Positions 1-7,463 of a stretch of DNA of 33,246 nucleotides are shown one piece after another. Below the pieces are notes generated by a model that saw nothing but the letters and a program-made list of their open reading frames with translations, was not told the DNA's origin and searched no databases. Numbering within the stretch: position 1 is the first letter of the stretch; each line of letters opens with the position of its first letter. A program made the translations under genes and the position numbers. This DNA comes from Labilithrix sp. (GTDB taxonomy: Bacteria; Myxococcota; Polyangia; Polyangiales; Polyangiaceae): the NCBI GenBank assembly GCA_028287035.1, contig JAQBQL010000164.1:1-33246 (forward strand). The letters run 5' to 3'.

Positions 1-1573
1 GCGCGGCCCGTGCCGCAGCGGGGGCGCCGGCGTCGGCGGGCGCGCCGGCCGCGGGCGACGGCTGCACGTAATCGGTGCGCCGCGGCATGGTCTCGACGTC
101 GCCCGGGATCGTGCGCGGCGGCCGCGAGGGCGCGGGAAATCCGGGCGGCGGCGTGGCGATGGGATGCCGGGCCGACGCGTAGGGCGGCTGGTCGCTCGCG
201 TCGTCGAGCGTCTCGTCGACCGAGGGGATGCGCGGACGCGACCCCGGACCGGCGACGGCCGGCGGCGGCGTCGCGGAGGCAGGGCGCGAGCTCGGGCCCG
301 ACGGCACCACCCCGGACGTCCGGTCGCGGGTCGCCACCACCTCCGCGAGGCGCGCCTGGAACTCGGACGGCGGCTCCCACTTCGCGGTCGCGGCCATGAT
401 CGGGCGGTCGCCCGGCGCGACGGGCGCGGGCGTCGCGGCGTGCGCCGCAGGCGACAGGCGCTCGGCGAGCTCGGCGGAGAGCTCGTGCTGCTGCGTGCGC
501 TCGTTCGGCGCCATCTGCAGCGAGCCGGGACGCCGGAGCAGGATGGGCCGCGATATCTCGTCGGCCGACAGGCCCGCCTGCTTCGCGGCGTCGACGATGG
601 CGTGGCCGAGCGAGCGCGCGTCCTGCTCGCGGTGCTTCGGGTCCTTCGCGAGGTTCGCCATGATGACGTCGGCGAGCGGGGCCGGCACGTACGTCGCGCG
701 CGGGATGGTGCGGAGATGCGGCGGCGCATCGTGGATCTGCTGGACGAGCAGCCCCACTGCCTGCTCCCCCTCGAACGGCGTACGCCCGGAGAGCATCTGG
801 TAGAGGAGCGTCGCGATCGAGTAGACGTCGCTCGCGGGTCCGACCGCGTTGCCCTGCGCGCCCTCCGGCGAGATGTAGCGCGCGGTGCCGAAGATGAGCC
901 CCGCCGCGGTGGCGACCGACTGCTCGCCCCAGTTGATGCGGGCGATCCCGAAGTCGAGGACCTTCACGAAGTCGGGATCGGTGCCGCGACGCACCAGCAT
1001 CACGTTCTCCGGCTTCAGATCGCGGTGCACGATGCCGACCGCATGCGCCTCACCCGCCGCCTCGCAGAGCTGCATCGCGATGTGCAGGGCCTTCGGCAAC
1101 GGCAGCGCGCCGCCCGCCGCGGCGAGGGCGCTCTGGAGCGAGAGCCCCTCGAGGTACTCCATCACCATGTAGAGCGCGCGATCCGGAAGCTGGCCCGCGA
1201 GCAGCACCTGCACGACGTTGGGGTGCTGGAGGCGCGAGGCCACCTTCGCCTCGCGGGTGAACCGCGAGACGAGCTGCGCGTTCGCCGACAGCTCGCGATG
1301 GAGGATCTTGACGGCGACGTCGCGGTCGATGCCCTTCTGGAAGGCGCGGTAGACGCGGCCCATCGCGCCGATGCCGACGAGCTGCCGGATCTCGATGTGC
1401 CCCGAGATCTCCTGGCCCAGGTACGGATCGTCGGCGACCTCGGCCGGGCCGGTGTGACCGGAGCCGCCGCTCTGGAGCGGGCTGCCGTCGAGCGGGCAGA
1501 AGAGGGCGTCGCTCGGGTAGCGCGCACCGCACGTGGCACACACCTTCGAAAGCGCCGGAGCGGCCTCGTTCAC
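1..1573 (-). CDS. Ser/Thr protein kinase with N-terminal zinc ribbon (partial)
   Basis: The gene runs off the window start; 524 codons are visible. It starts at GTG 1573, the only start before an in-frame TAG. Residues 12-29 form a short zinc-ribbon-like motif (C12-x2-C15, then C26-P-L-D29). The kinase domain spans about 58-320: Gly loop G67-x-G69-x-x-G72, lysine K89 in VAVK, catalytic loop HRDLKPEN with D185, DFG at 207-209, and SPE near 235-237. All key Hanks-type residues are present, so it should be active. After about residue 340 the chain is rich in Pro, Ala and Ser and looks disordered; a membrane segment or sensor domain could lie beyond the edge. The ribbon-plus-kinase arrangement is common in myxobacterial kinases (family knowledge). 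Substrate unknown. It is divergent from scpA, with 114 bases between them. Confidence 0.9.
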   Translation of the reverse strand, partial: MNEAAPALSKVCATCGARYPSDALFCPLDGSPLQSGGSGHTGPAEVADDPYLGQEISGHIEIRQLVGIGAMGRVYRAFQKGIDRDVAVKILHRELSANAQLVSRFTREAKVASRLQHPNVVQVLLAGQLPDRALYMVMEYLEGLSLQSALAAAGGALPLPKALHIAMQLCEAAGEAHAVGIVHRDLKPENVMLVRRGTDPDFVKVLDFGIARINWGEQSVATAAGLIFGTARYISPEGAQGNAVGPASDVYSIATLLYQMLSGRTPFEGEQAVGLLVQQIHDAPPHLRTIPRATYVPAPLADVIMANLAKDPKHREQDARSLGHAIVDAAKQAGLSADEISRPILLRRPGSLQMAPNERTQQHELSAELAERLSPAAHAATPAPVAPGDRPIMAATAKWEPPSEFQARLAEVVATRDRTSGVVPSGPSSRPASATPPPAVAGPGSRPRIPSVDETLDDASDQPPYASARHPIATPPPGFPAPSRPPRTIPGDVETMPRRTDYVQPSPAAGAPADAGAPAAARAA

Positions 1574-1579
1574 CCCCTC

Positions 1580-1585
1580 ATGCTA
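1580..1585 (-). promoter_or_regulatory. Possible -10 element (TAGCAT) for the kinase gene
   Basis: TAGCAT lies six bases before GTG 1573, so transcription could begin at the start codon. The six bases between are GAGGGG, which could instead act as a very closely spaced ribosome site. No clear -35 is seen. Confidence 0.35.
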
Positions 1586-1649
1586 GCTCAAAATCCCGGG
1601 CTCCATCGCGTATCGCGAGGAGCGTCTGCGGTCTGAGGCGGGCTGCCCC

Positions 1650-1676
1650 TTGAAGCCGCGGCGGCGGTCCTATAAG
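1650..1676 (+). promoter_or_regulatory. Possible scpAB promoter (TTGAAG / TATAAG)
   Basis: TTGAAG (1650-1655) and TATAAG (1671-1676) are 15 bases apart, slightly short of the usual 16-18. Transcription would begin only a few bases before GTG 1688. Confidence 0.4.
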
Positions 1677-1687
1677 CGAGGTCGGTC

Positions 1688-2671
1688 GTGCCTTCTGCCG
1701 AGCCGAACGAGAACGAGGCGCGAGATCCGCGCGATGCCGGGCGGGCGAGCCCAGCCGGGGGGTACTCCGTCAGCCTCCCCACGTTCGAAGGCCCGCTCGA
1801 CCTGCTCCTGCACCTCTGTCAGAAGCACGAGCTCGACATCCTCGACATCCCGATCGGGTTCGTGACCGAGAAGTACCTCGAGTACCTCGCGGTCCTGCAG
1901 CTCGTCGACCTCGACGTCGCCAGCGAGTACCTCGTCATGGCGGCGACGCTCGCCCACATCAAGTCGAAGATGCTCCTGCCGGCGCCGCCGCCGGGGCAGG
2001 AGGACGACGCGCTCTCCGGCGAAGAGGAGGACCCGCGCGAGGCGCTCATCCGCCGGCTCCTCGAGTACCAGAAGTACAAGCAGGCGGGCGCCGAGCTGAT
2101 CGCGCGCGGCGTGGCGGGCCGCGACGTGTTCTTCCGCGGCATGCCGCTCGAGGAGACGGTCGTGGCGGGCCTCGCGCCGCTCAAGCAGGTGCCGCTCTTC
2201 TCGCTCGTCGAGGCGTTCCAGTCGGTGCTCGAGAAGAGCAAGATCAAGCTCTCGCACGACGTCGTCCACGAGCGCATCACGCTGAGCGACCGCATCAACG
2301 AGCTCGTCGACGTGCTGCGCGTGAAGAAGCGCGTCCAGTTCGAGGAGCTGTTCACGTCGCTGTCGACGCGCTTCGACCTCGTCATCACGTTCCTCGCGCT
2401 GCTCGAGATGACGAAGCTGCGCATGACGCGCCTCGTGCAGGAGGACTTCGACCATCCCATCTTCGTCGAGTTCAGCGTGCAGATCGCGACCGACGACGGC
2501 GAGTCGAGCACGACGCTCGGCGACAGCAGCACGACCGACGTGGCGGCTGCGGCGTCGGCCGAGCCGAGCGAGCCGACCGAGCCGACCGAGCACGCCGAGC
2601 CGGGCGACGGCGACGACGACGACGACGGAAGCGCCGACGCAGCGCCCGCGTCCGAGGACAGTGACACGTGA
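1688..2671 (+). CDS. scpA: Segregation and condensation protein A (ScpA)
   Basis: This is the kleisin subunit that bridges SMC heads with ScpB in the bacterial condensin. The 327-residue product starts at GTG 1688. After about 25 variable residues comes the family signature FEGPLDLLLHLC, followed by ILDIPI, the EYLVMAATLAHIKSKMLLP segment, and the C-terminal winged-helix portion ending near VQEDFDHPIFVEF. From about residue 265 the protein continues as a Ser/Thr/Glu/Pro stretch ending in an Asp run, making it longer than the typical 240-270 residues. The stop overlaps the scpB start (GTGA), which suggests coupled translation. The call is secure; the role of the tail is unknown. Confidence 0.96.
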   Translation: MPSAEPNENEARDPRDAGRASPAGGYSVSLPTFEGPLDLLLHLCQKHELDILDIPIGFVTEKYLEYLAVLQLVDLDVASEYLVMAATLAHIKSKMLLPAPPPGQEDDALSGEEEDPREALIRRLLEYQKYKQAGAELIARGVAGRDVFFRGMPLEETVVAGLAPLKQVPLFSLVEAFQSVLEKSKIKLSHDVVHERITLSDRINELVDVLRVKKRVQFEELFTSLSTRFDLVITFLALLEMTKLRMTRLVQEDFDHPIFVEFSVQIATDDGESSTTLGDSSTTDVAAAASAEPSEPTEPTEHAEPGDGDDDDDGSADAAPASEDSDT

Positions 2672-3819
2672 GCAAGCGTAAGAAGAACGCGCCGCCCGCG
2701 GCACCTCCGCAGGGCCAGCAGGAAGGGCAGGAGCTCGCGACGGCCGCGGCGACGCCCGAGCCCGCGGGCCACGACCTCGAGACGCCGGCCGCCGCGGCGC
2801 CGCGCGAGCGCGAGAAGGGGGCGACCAACGGCGCTCACGCGGGTCACGCGGAGCACCTCGACGAGCACGAGATCACCGGCGAGACCGCCGAGGAGCGGTT
2901 CGACGCCGAGCTCACCGTGAACCTCGGTGCCGGCGACCTGCGCATGCCCGGCCGCGACGACCTCGACGAGCCCACGGTCACCGCAGGCGGCGAGGCGACC
3001 GCCGACGTGGACTCGGCGGTGCAGCAGCGGAAGCACCTCCGCGGTCTCATCGAGGCGCTCGTGTTCGCGGCCGACGTCCCGATCAAGCTCGCCGAGCTCG
3101 CGAAGCTCGCGCACGCGCCGCAGAAGGACGTGCGCGCGATGCTCGACGAGCTCCAGCACGACTACCAGACACGCGGGATCCACCTCGACGAGGTCGCCGG
3201 CGGCTACTGCTTCCGGACGAGCCCGCGCTACGCGCCGTTCGTCCGCGACCTCACGAAGCAGAAGCCGGTGCGCCTCACGCGCGCCCAGGTCGAGACGCTC
3301 GCGATCATCGCGTACCGGCAGCCCATCACGCGCCCCGAGATCGACGACGTGCGCGGGGTCGACACCGGGCCCGTGCTGAAGCTGCTGCTCGAGCGGGATC
3401 TCGTGCGCATCCTCGGCAAGCGTGACGAGGTCGGCCGGCCGCTCATCTACGGGACGACCGGGGCGTTTCTCGAGTTCTTCGGGCTGAAGTCGCTGAAGGA
3501 CCTGCCGACGCTGCGCGAGTTCACCGAGCTCTCGGACGAGTCGCGCGACGCGTTCGAGGACGAGCTCGGCGAGGCGCCCGACGTGGGGCGGGGCGCGGCC
3601 GAGGGGGAGGACCACGGGGAGGAGCTCGGGGTGGCCGAGGAAGGCGGGGAGCGCGCGGGTGGGGACGGGGACCCGGGGCTCGAGGCGCTCGCCGAGCTCG
3701 AGAGGTTGCAGGAAGAGGCGGACGCGGACGCGGAAGACGCGGACGGAGACGCGGACGCGGACGCGGGGAATGCGGAGAGCGCGGGCGACGACGAAGAAGA
3801 GGACGACGAGGACGACTAG
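2668..3819 (+). CDS. scpB: Segregation and condensation protein B (ScpB)
   Basis: ScpB pairs with ScpA on SMC. The 383-residue product starts at GTG 2668, overlapping the scpA stop by four bases. The conserved double winged-helix core lies at about 127-290, from LRGLIEALVFAADVPI through RAQVETLAIIAYRQPITRPEIDDVRGVD and on to GRPLIYGTTGAFLEFFGLKSLKDLP. Typical ScpB proteins are 180-250 residues. Here a roughly 120-residue hydrophilic N-terminal extension and a roughly 85-residue Glu/Asp/Ala-rich tail flank the core. The gene ends in a CTAG shared with the stop of the convergent HTH gene. The core identification is firm; the extensions are low-complexity and unassigned. Confidence 0.95.
   Translation: MSKRKKNAPPAAPPQGQQEGQELATAAATPEPAGHDLETPAAAAPREREKGATNGAHAGHAEHLDEHEITGETAEERFDAELTVNLGAGDLRMPGRDDLDEPTVTAGGEATADVDSAVQQRKHLRGLIEALVFAADVPIKLAELAKLAHAPQKDVRAMLDELQHDYQTRGIHLDEVAGGYCFRTSPRYAPFVRDLTKQKPVRLTRAQVETLAIIAYRQPITRPEIDDVRGVDTGPVLKLLLERDLVRILGKRDEVGRPLIYGTTGAFLEFFGLKSLKDLPTLREFTELSDESRDAFEDELGEAPDVGRGAAEGEDHGEELGVAEEGGERAGGDGDPGLEALAELERLQEEADADAEDADGDADADAGNAESAGDDEEEDDEDD
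3721..3768 (+). repeat. Imperfect GACGCG hexanucleotide repeat in the scpB 3' end
   Basis: Eight imperfect copies of GACGCG (variants GAAGAC, GACGGA) encode alternating Asp-Ala in the acidic ScpB tail. This is a likely site of length variation by slippage. Confidence 0.6.
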
Positions 3820-4157
3820 GGTTTCTCGTCGTCCGACGCGGCCGGGTCCGGATACGCGGCGGCCAGCTTCACGACCTCGTCCCGGAGCTTCTTGTTGCCG
3901 ACCAGCTTGCGAACGAGCTCCCAGAGGGCCGGGTCGGCGAGCACCTTCATCGGCTCTGCGCCTTTCGCCTTCTTCGGGATCGCGGCCGGGCCCTTCGCCT
4001 GGAGCGCGCTCATCTTGTCGACGAACGCCTTCGTCGGGAACAGGTCGCCCTTCTCCCACGCGAGCACCGTTGCCTGCTCGAGCCCGAGCGCGCCGGCGAG
4101 CTCCTTCGCGGTGCAGGCGAGCGTCTTGCGGAGCGCCTTGATGTCTTCCGGGGTCAC
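3816..4157 (-). CDS. Small helix-turn-helix (XRE-like) DNA-binding protein
   Basis: A 113-residue product from GTG 4157, chosen because GAAGG lies seven bases upstream and homology-like sequence begins there. Longer in-frame starts would run into the divergent lipoprotein gene. Residues 2-45 (PEDIKALRKTL, TAKELAGALGLEQATVLAWEKG) match a lambda-repressor/XRE-type HTH, with the recognition helix around QATVLAWEKG. A Lys/Ala-rich linker and a helical C-terminal segment (LWELVRKLVGNKKLRDEVVKLAAAY) follow; the latter could dimerise. No ligand domain is seen. It is tail-to-tail with scpB, sharing CTAG. A transcription regulator is likely; its targets are unknown. Confidence 0.75.
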   Translation of the reverse strand: MTPEDIKALRKTLACTAKELAGALGLEQATVLAWEKGDLFPTKAFVDKMSALQAKGPAAIPKKAKGAEPMKVLADPALWELVRKLVGNKKLRDEVVKLAAAYPDPAASDDEKP

Positions 4158-4219
4158 CCGAGGACCTTCGCCGAGCCGGCGTGAACAAGCAAGCGCCTGA
4201 CGTCGCCGCCGCCGCACGC

Positions 4220-4225
4220 TACGAT
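4220..4225 (+). promoter_or_regulatory. Possible -10 element (TACGAT) for the lipoprotein gene
   Basis: TACGAT lies 14 bases before ATG 4240 and 8 bases before the in-frame TTG 4234. If it is used, the leader is very short and the TTG cannot be excluded as the start. Confidence 0.4.
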
Positions 4226-4239
4226 CGAGCGCGTTGGCC

Positions 4240-5265
4240 ATGCTCCGCCGTTCACGCCGCCTCGTCCGCGTCGCCCTTCCCCTGGTGCTCGCGGCGGCGG
4301 CCGGCGCGCACGTCGCGGGGTGCGGCGAGGGCGACGGCGATGAGGGCGGCGCGAGCGCCACGGAGGAAGGCGGCGTCACGACGCTGCCCGAGGCCGGCGT
4401 CGCCCCGAGGGATGCCGCAGCGCTGCGCACGACGATGCGCCTCGCCCATCTCGCCGCGGACCTCGGGCCGATCGACTTCTGCTACCGCGCCGCGAAATCG
4501 GCGACCTTCGAGGGTCCCGTCCTCGGCGCGAGCGGCGGCGGAGGCGCGGACGCCGGGGACGACGCGAGCGACGCCGGCGACGCCGGCGGAGGAGCCGTCG
4601 CCTACCGCGAGGTGTCGCGCTACCTCACGCTGGGCGCGTCGGGCCCGCTCACCTTCGCGCTGGTCACCCGCGGCGCGACCTCGTGCGCGTCGCCGATCCT
4701 CGTCGCGGACGTCACCCTCGACGTCGGGAAGCTCGCGACCGTAGCGCTCCTCGGCCTCGGCCCCGCGCCGTCTGCCGACGCTGGCGACGGAGCCGCTGGC
4801 GACGCAGGCACGAGGGCCCTCGTCGCGTTCGTCGACGACAAGCAGACCGAGCCGCGCAAGGCGCGCGTCCGCATCATCAACGCCGCCTTCGGCACGACGG
4901 CCGCGCCCACCGAAGGCACCCCGCTCGCGGTGCGTGCGGTCGGGACGGGCACGCTCACCGTCGCCGAGCGCGTACTGCCGCGGCACGCCGGGGAGCCCTC
5001 GAGCGCCATCCCCGTCGACGCTCTCGGATACGCGACGCTCGACGTGCTCCCCTCCCCCGCCGGGCTCGCGGCCTCCTCGGCGGCTGGCACGACCCCCGAC
5101 GCCTCGGTCGATTCGTGGGTGTCCGCGTTTGGCGAGCTCCACCTCGAAGGCGCCTCGCTCCACACGGGCTTCGTCCTCACCGGCGACGGCGCGCCGCTCG
5201 AGATCGTGTGGTGCTCGGACCCGAGCACCACCGGCGACCTGACGACGTGCGAGCGCGTTCGCTGA
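4240..5265 (+). CDS. DUF4397-like lipoprotein
   Basis: The 341-residue product starts at ATG 4240; an in-frame TTG at 4234 is an alternative. An Arg-rich start, a hydrophobic stretch and VAGC form a type II signal peptide with lipid-modified Cys at about residue 29, so it should be membrane-anchored and exported. The mature part has two beta-rich segments. The first begins TTMRLAHLAADLGPIDFCYR and the second ARVRIINAAFG, resembling the 'VRVVHASPDAP' pattern of DUF4397 domains. Asp-Ala-Gly low-complexity inserts occur after GPVLGASGGGG and again near residue 180. Several Cys residues near the end (VWCSDP, TTCERVR) could form a disulfide. Function is unknown. The stop abuts the stop of the convergent pmbA gene. 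Confidence 0.75.
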   Translation: MLRRSRRLVRVALPLVLAAAAGAHVAGCGEGDGDEGGASATEEGGVTTLPEAGVAPRDAAALRTTMRLAHLAADLGPIDFCYRAAKSATFEGPVLGASGGGGADAGDDASDAGDAGGGAVAYREVSRYLTLGASGPLTFALVTRGATSCASPILVADVTLDVGKLATVALLGLGPAPSADAGDGAAGDAGTRALVAFVDDKQTEPRKARVRIINAAFGTTAAPTEGTPLAVRAVGTGTLTVAERVLPRHAGEPSSAIPVDALGYATLDVLPSPAGLAASSAAGTTPDASVDSWVSAFGELHLEGASLHTGFVLTGDGAPLEIVWCSDPSTTGDLTTCERVR

Positions 5266-6657
5266 TCAGGCGGCGGAGACGGAGCCGGCGACCGTCATCT
5301 TCGACACGCGGATGGTGGGCGCCGCGGTCGCGGTGCGGAGATCGAGGTCGGAGCCGACGGCGTCGATCCGCTTCCACAGGTCGTCCACGTTGAGCGAGAT
5401 CGTGACCTCGCTCACGGGGTACGCGAGCTCGCCGTTCTCGATCCAGAAGCCGGATGCGCCGCGCGAGAAGTCGCCGGTCACCGCGTTGAAGCCGAAGCCC
5501 ATCATCTCGGTGACGTAGAGGCCGGTCTTCGTGCCCTTCACGATGTCCGCGTTCGAGTCGGAGCCCGGCTGCAGGATGAAGTTCGTGGTGCTGCACGAGA
5601 CCCCGGCCGAGCCGCCGCGCGCCGCGTTGCCGGTGCTCGGACGCGAGAGCTTGCGGCCCGAGTAGCTGTCGCACAGGAACGTCCGGAGGATGCCCTTCTC
5701 GACGACCACGTTCCGGCGGCTGGCGAGCCCCTCGCCGTCGTACGGGCGAGAGCCGGGCGCGCGCGGGAGGAGCGGGTCGTCGATGACGGTCACGAGCGAG
5801 CTCGCCACCTCGGTGCCTTCGCGGCCCGCGAGGTAGCTCGACTTCCGCCAGATGGCGCTGCCCATCACGCAGCCCGCGAGCATGCCGAGGATCGAGCGCG
5901 CGGCGTCCGGGTCGAACACGACCGGCACCTCGCCCGTCGTGACCGAACGCGCGCCGAGCTTGCGGAGCGTGCGCCGCGCCGCCTCTTCGCCTACGAGCTT
6001 CGGGTCCTCGAGGTCGTCGAGGAAGCGCTTGGCGGTCCAGTGGTAGCCGCGCCGCTTCTTGCCGCCCTCGTCCTCGGCGAGCGGGACGACGCTGAGCGAC
6101 TGGTACGAGCCCTTGTAGGCGCCGCGGAAGCCGCTCGAGAGCACGAGGCCGACCCCGCCCGCAGTGCGGCTGAACGTGGCGCCGTCGCTGTTCGAGATGC
6201 GCGGATCGAACGCGCGCGCCGCCCGCTCACCGGCCTGCGCGAGCTGGATGGCCTGCGCAGCGTCGACGCTGCCGCCCTTCGGATCGAAGAGATCGAGGTC
6301 GGGCGTGGCCGCGGCATCGACGAGCAACGATCCGTCGGCGGGACCGGCGAACGGATCCTCCTGCGACAGCTCGACGAGCTCGAGCGCGTCGGCGACGAAG
6401 CGCTGGATGCCGCCCTCGGTGAGGTCACTGGTCGACGTGGTCGCGACCTGCTTGCCCTTCATCACGCGGAGCCCGGCCGAACGGTGGCCGGCCTCCTCCA
6501 CGAGCTCGGGCTTGTCGATGCGGACGCGCGCGGAGAGCTCGGCGCCCGACCGGAGCATGCACTCGGCGACGGTCACGCCGCCCTTGGTCGCCATGGCAAC
6601 GATGCGATCGCCAAGGTCGAGCAGCTCGGTCAGCTCGCTGTCTGCGCGTGCGGTCAT
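5266..6657 (-). CDS. pmbA: PmbA/TldE family protein
   Basis: The 463-residue product from ATG 6657 has the usual length and full-length similarity to PmbA/TldE, the partner of the metalloprotease TldD. TldD/TldE complexes digest peptides, for example in microcin maturation and CcdA degradation. Recognisable segments are ISNSDGATFSRT, the central GEVPVVFDPDAARSILGMLAGCVMGSAIWRKSSYL, IDDPLLPRAPGSRPYDGEGL, and the C-terminal TEMMGFGFNAVTGDFSRGASGFWIENGELAYPVSEVTIS. The HExxxH zinc motif of TldD is absent, which supports the non-catalytic TldE side. No tldD gene is next to it in this window. Confidence 0.92.
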   Translation of the reverse strand: MTARADSELTELLDLGDRIVAMATKGGVTVAECMLRSGAELSARVRIDKPELVEEAGHRSAGLRVMKGKQVATTSTSDLTEGGIQRFVADALELVELSQEDPFAGPADGSLLVDAAATPDLDLFDPKGGSVDAAQAIQLAQAGERAARAFDPRISNSDGATFSRTAGGVGLVLSSGFRGAYKGSYQSLSVVPLAEDEGGKKRRGYHWTAKRFLDDLEDPKLVGEEAARRTLRKLGARSVTTGEVPVVFDPDAARSILGMLAGCVMGSAIWRKSSYLAGREGTEVASSLVTVIDDPLLPRAPGSRPYDGEGLASRRNVVVEKGILRTFLCDSYSGRKLSRPSTGNAARGGSAGVSCSTTNFILQPGSDSNADIVKGTKTGLYVTEMMGFGFNAVTGDFSRGASGFWIENGELAYPVSEVTISLNVDDLWKRIDAVGSDLDLRTATAAPTIRVSKMTVAGSVSAA

Positions 6658-6666
6658 TGTCGCACG

Positions 6667-6672
6667 AGCCTA
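6667..6672 (-). promoter_or_regulatory. Possible -10 element (TAGGCT) for pmbA
   Basis: TAGGCT is nine bases upstream of ATG 6657. Transcription would begin two or three bases before the start codon. No Shine-Dalgarno sequence is visible in between. Confidence 0.4.
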
Positions 6673-6703
6673 GCACGCTCGCTCGGACGGCCGATGACTG
6701 CAA

Positions 6704-6709
6704 TAATGT
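6704..6709 (+). promoter_or_regulatory. Possible -10 element (TAATGT) for the DUF2378 gene
   Basis: TAATGT is an AT-rich island in GC-rich DNA, seven bases before TTG 6717. It supports that TTG as a leaderless start. Confidence 0.4.
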
Positions 6710-6716
6710 CTCAGCC

Positions 6717-7463
6717 TTGGCACCGAAGGTCCCCTCCATCAAGGGACTCGTCTTCCGCGAGTTCGTCCGCTGGTACGAGCAGTCGCACGGTCGCGACGCG
6801 GCGATGCGCGCGTACACGGCGCTGCCCGACGACCTGCGCTTCCATCTGCAGCCCGACCTCGAGGCGTTCGGCCTCGTGGCGAGCACCTGGTATCCGTGCG
6901 AGCTCGCCGGCGCGATGCTGCAGGAGGTGACGCTCGGCGTGCCCCCGCTGCGCCGCGCCGAGATGCTGCGGAGCGGCGTGCAGCACGCGCTCGGCGTCAC
7001 GCTGACCGGCGTCTACAAGATGCTGTTCGACACGCTCATCACCCCGGAGCGGCACGCCAAGTACGCGCAGAAGATCTGGAGCCAGTATTACAACACCGGC
7101 GTCGTGACCGGCGCGATGGAGGGCGAGATGCGCTCGTCCCAGCTCGTCACCGACTGGACCGGTCATCATCCGATGCTCTGCGAGCTGTCCATCTCGTCCC
7201 TCGCCGTCTTCCACGAGGCGATGGGCTGCAAGAACGTGCGCGTGCGCCGGACCTCGTGCGTGCTCGACGCGGCGCTCTCGGCCCGCCATGCCGAGCGCCT
7301 CAACGCCGAGAAGCGTCACCCGTCGACGAAGCTCTCGGCCGCTGCGCCCGCACGAACGGCGCCCGAGTCCTCGTCACGCATGGTCGCCGCCCCGCCGCCT
7401 TCGTCCTCGGGCTCGCTCGTGCCCGCCTGCCGGTTTCTCATCCAGTGGGACGGCCGAGGCTGA
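6717..7463 (+). CDS. DUF2378 / TIGR02265 family protein
   Basis: The 248-residue product has its start placed at TTG 6717. The conserved region begins at IKGLVFREFVRWYEQ, and earlier GTG or TTG codons (6648, 6654) overlap the divergent pmbA start. The pattern RAYTALPDDLRFHLQPD, STWYPCELAGAMLQEV, HALGVTLTGVYKMLFDTLITPERHAKYAQKIWSQYYNTG and the later GHHPMLCELSISSLAVFHEAMGCKNVRVRRTSC fits this family, known essentially from Myxococcota and present in many copies per genome. The last 45 residues are Ala/Pro/Ser-rich. No biochemical function is established. The 3' end overlaps the convergent caleosin gene by 26 bases. Confidence 0.85.
   Translation: MAPKVPSIKGLVFREFVRWYEQSHGRDAAMRAYTALPDDLRFHLQPDLEAFGLVASTWYPCELAGAMLQEVTLGVPPLRRAEMLRSGVQHALGVTLTGVYKMLFDTLITPERHAKYAQKIWSQYYNTGVVTGAMEGEMRSSQLVTDWTGHHPMLCELSISSLAVFHEAMGCKNVRVRRTSCVLDAALSARHAERLNAEKRHPSTKLSAAAPARTAPESSSRMVAAPPPSSSGSLVPACRFLIQWDGRG

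Noticed and set aside
164..1636. Long open frame antisense to the first kinase gene
   Set aside because: Arg-rich translation with no domain pattern; the opposite strand encodes a complete kinase. GC-rich third positions create such shadows.
2555..2640. GAGCCGACC-like and GACGAC repeats in the scpA 3' end as a possible CRISPR or minisatellite
   Set aside because: Units are very short, in frame and code for the acidic tail; no spacers.
1819..4188. 789-codon frame on the minus strand across scpA and scpB
   Set aside because: Low-complexity Ser/Arg/Glu translation opposite two well-recognised genes.
3816..4430. Longer 204-residue version of the HTH protein
   Set aside because: The extra residues are Pro/Arg-rich and overlap the divergent lipoprotein gene; a ribosome site supports GTG 4157.
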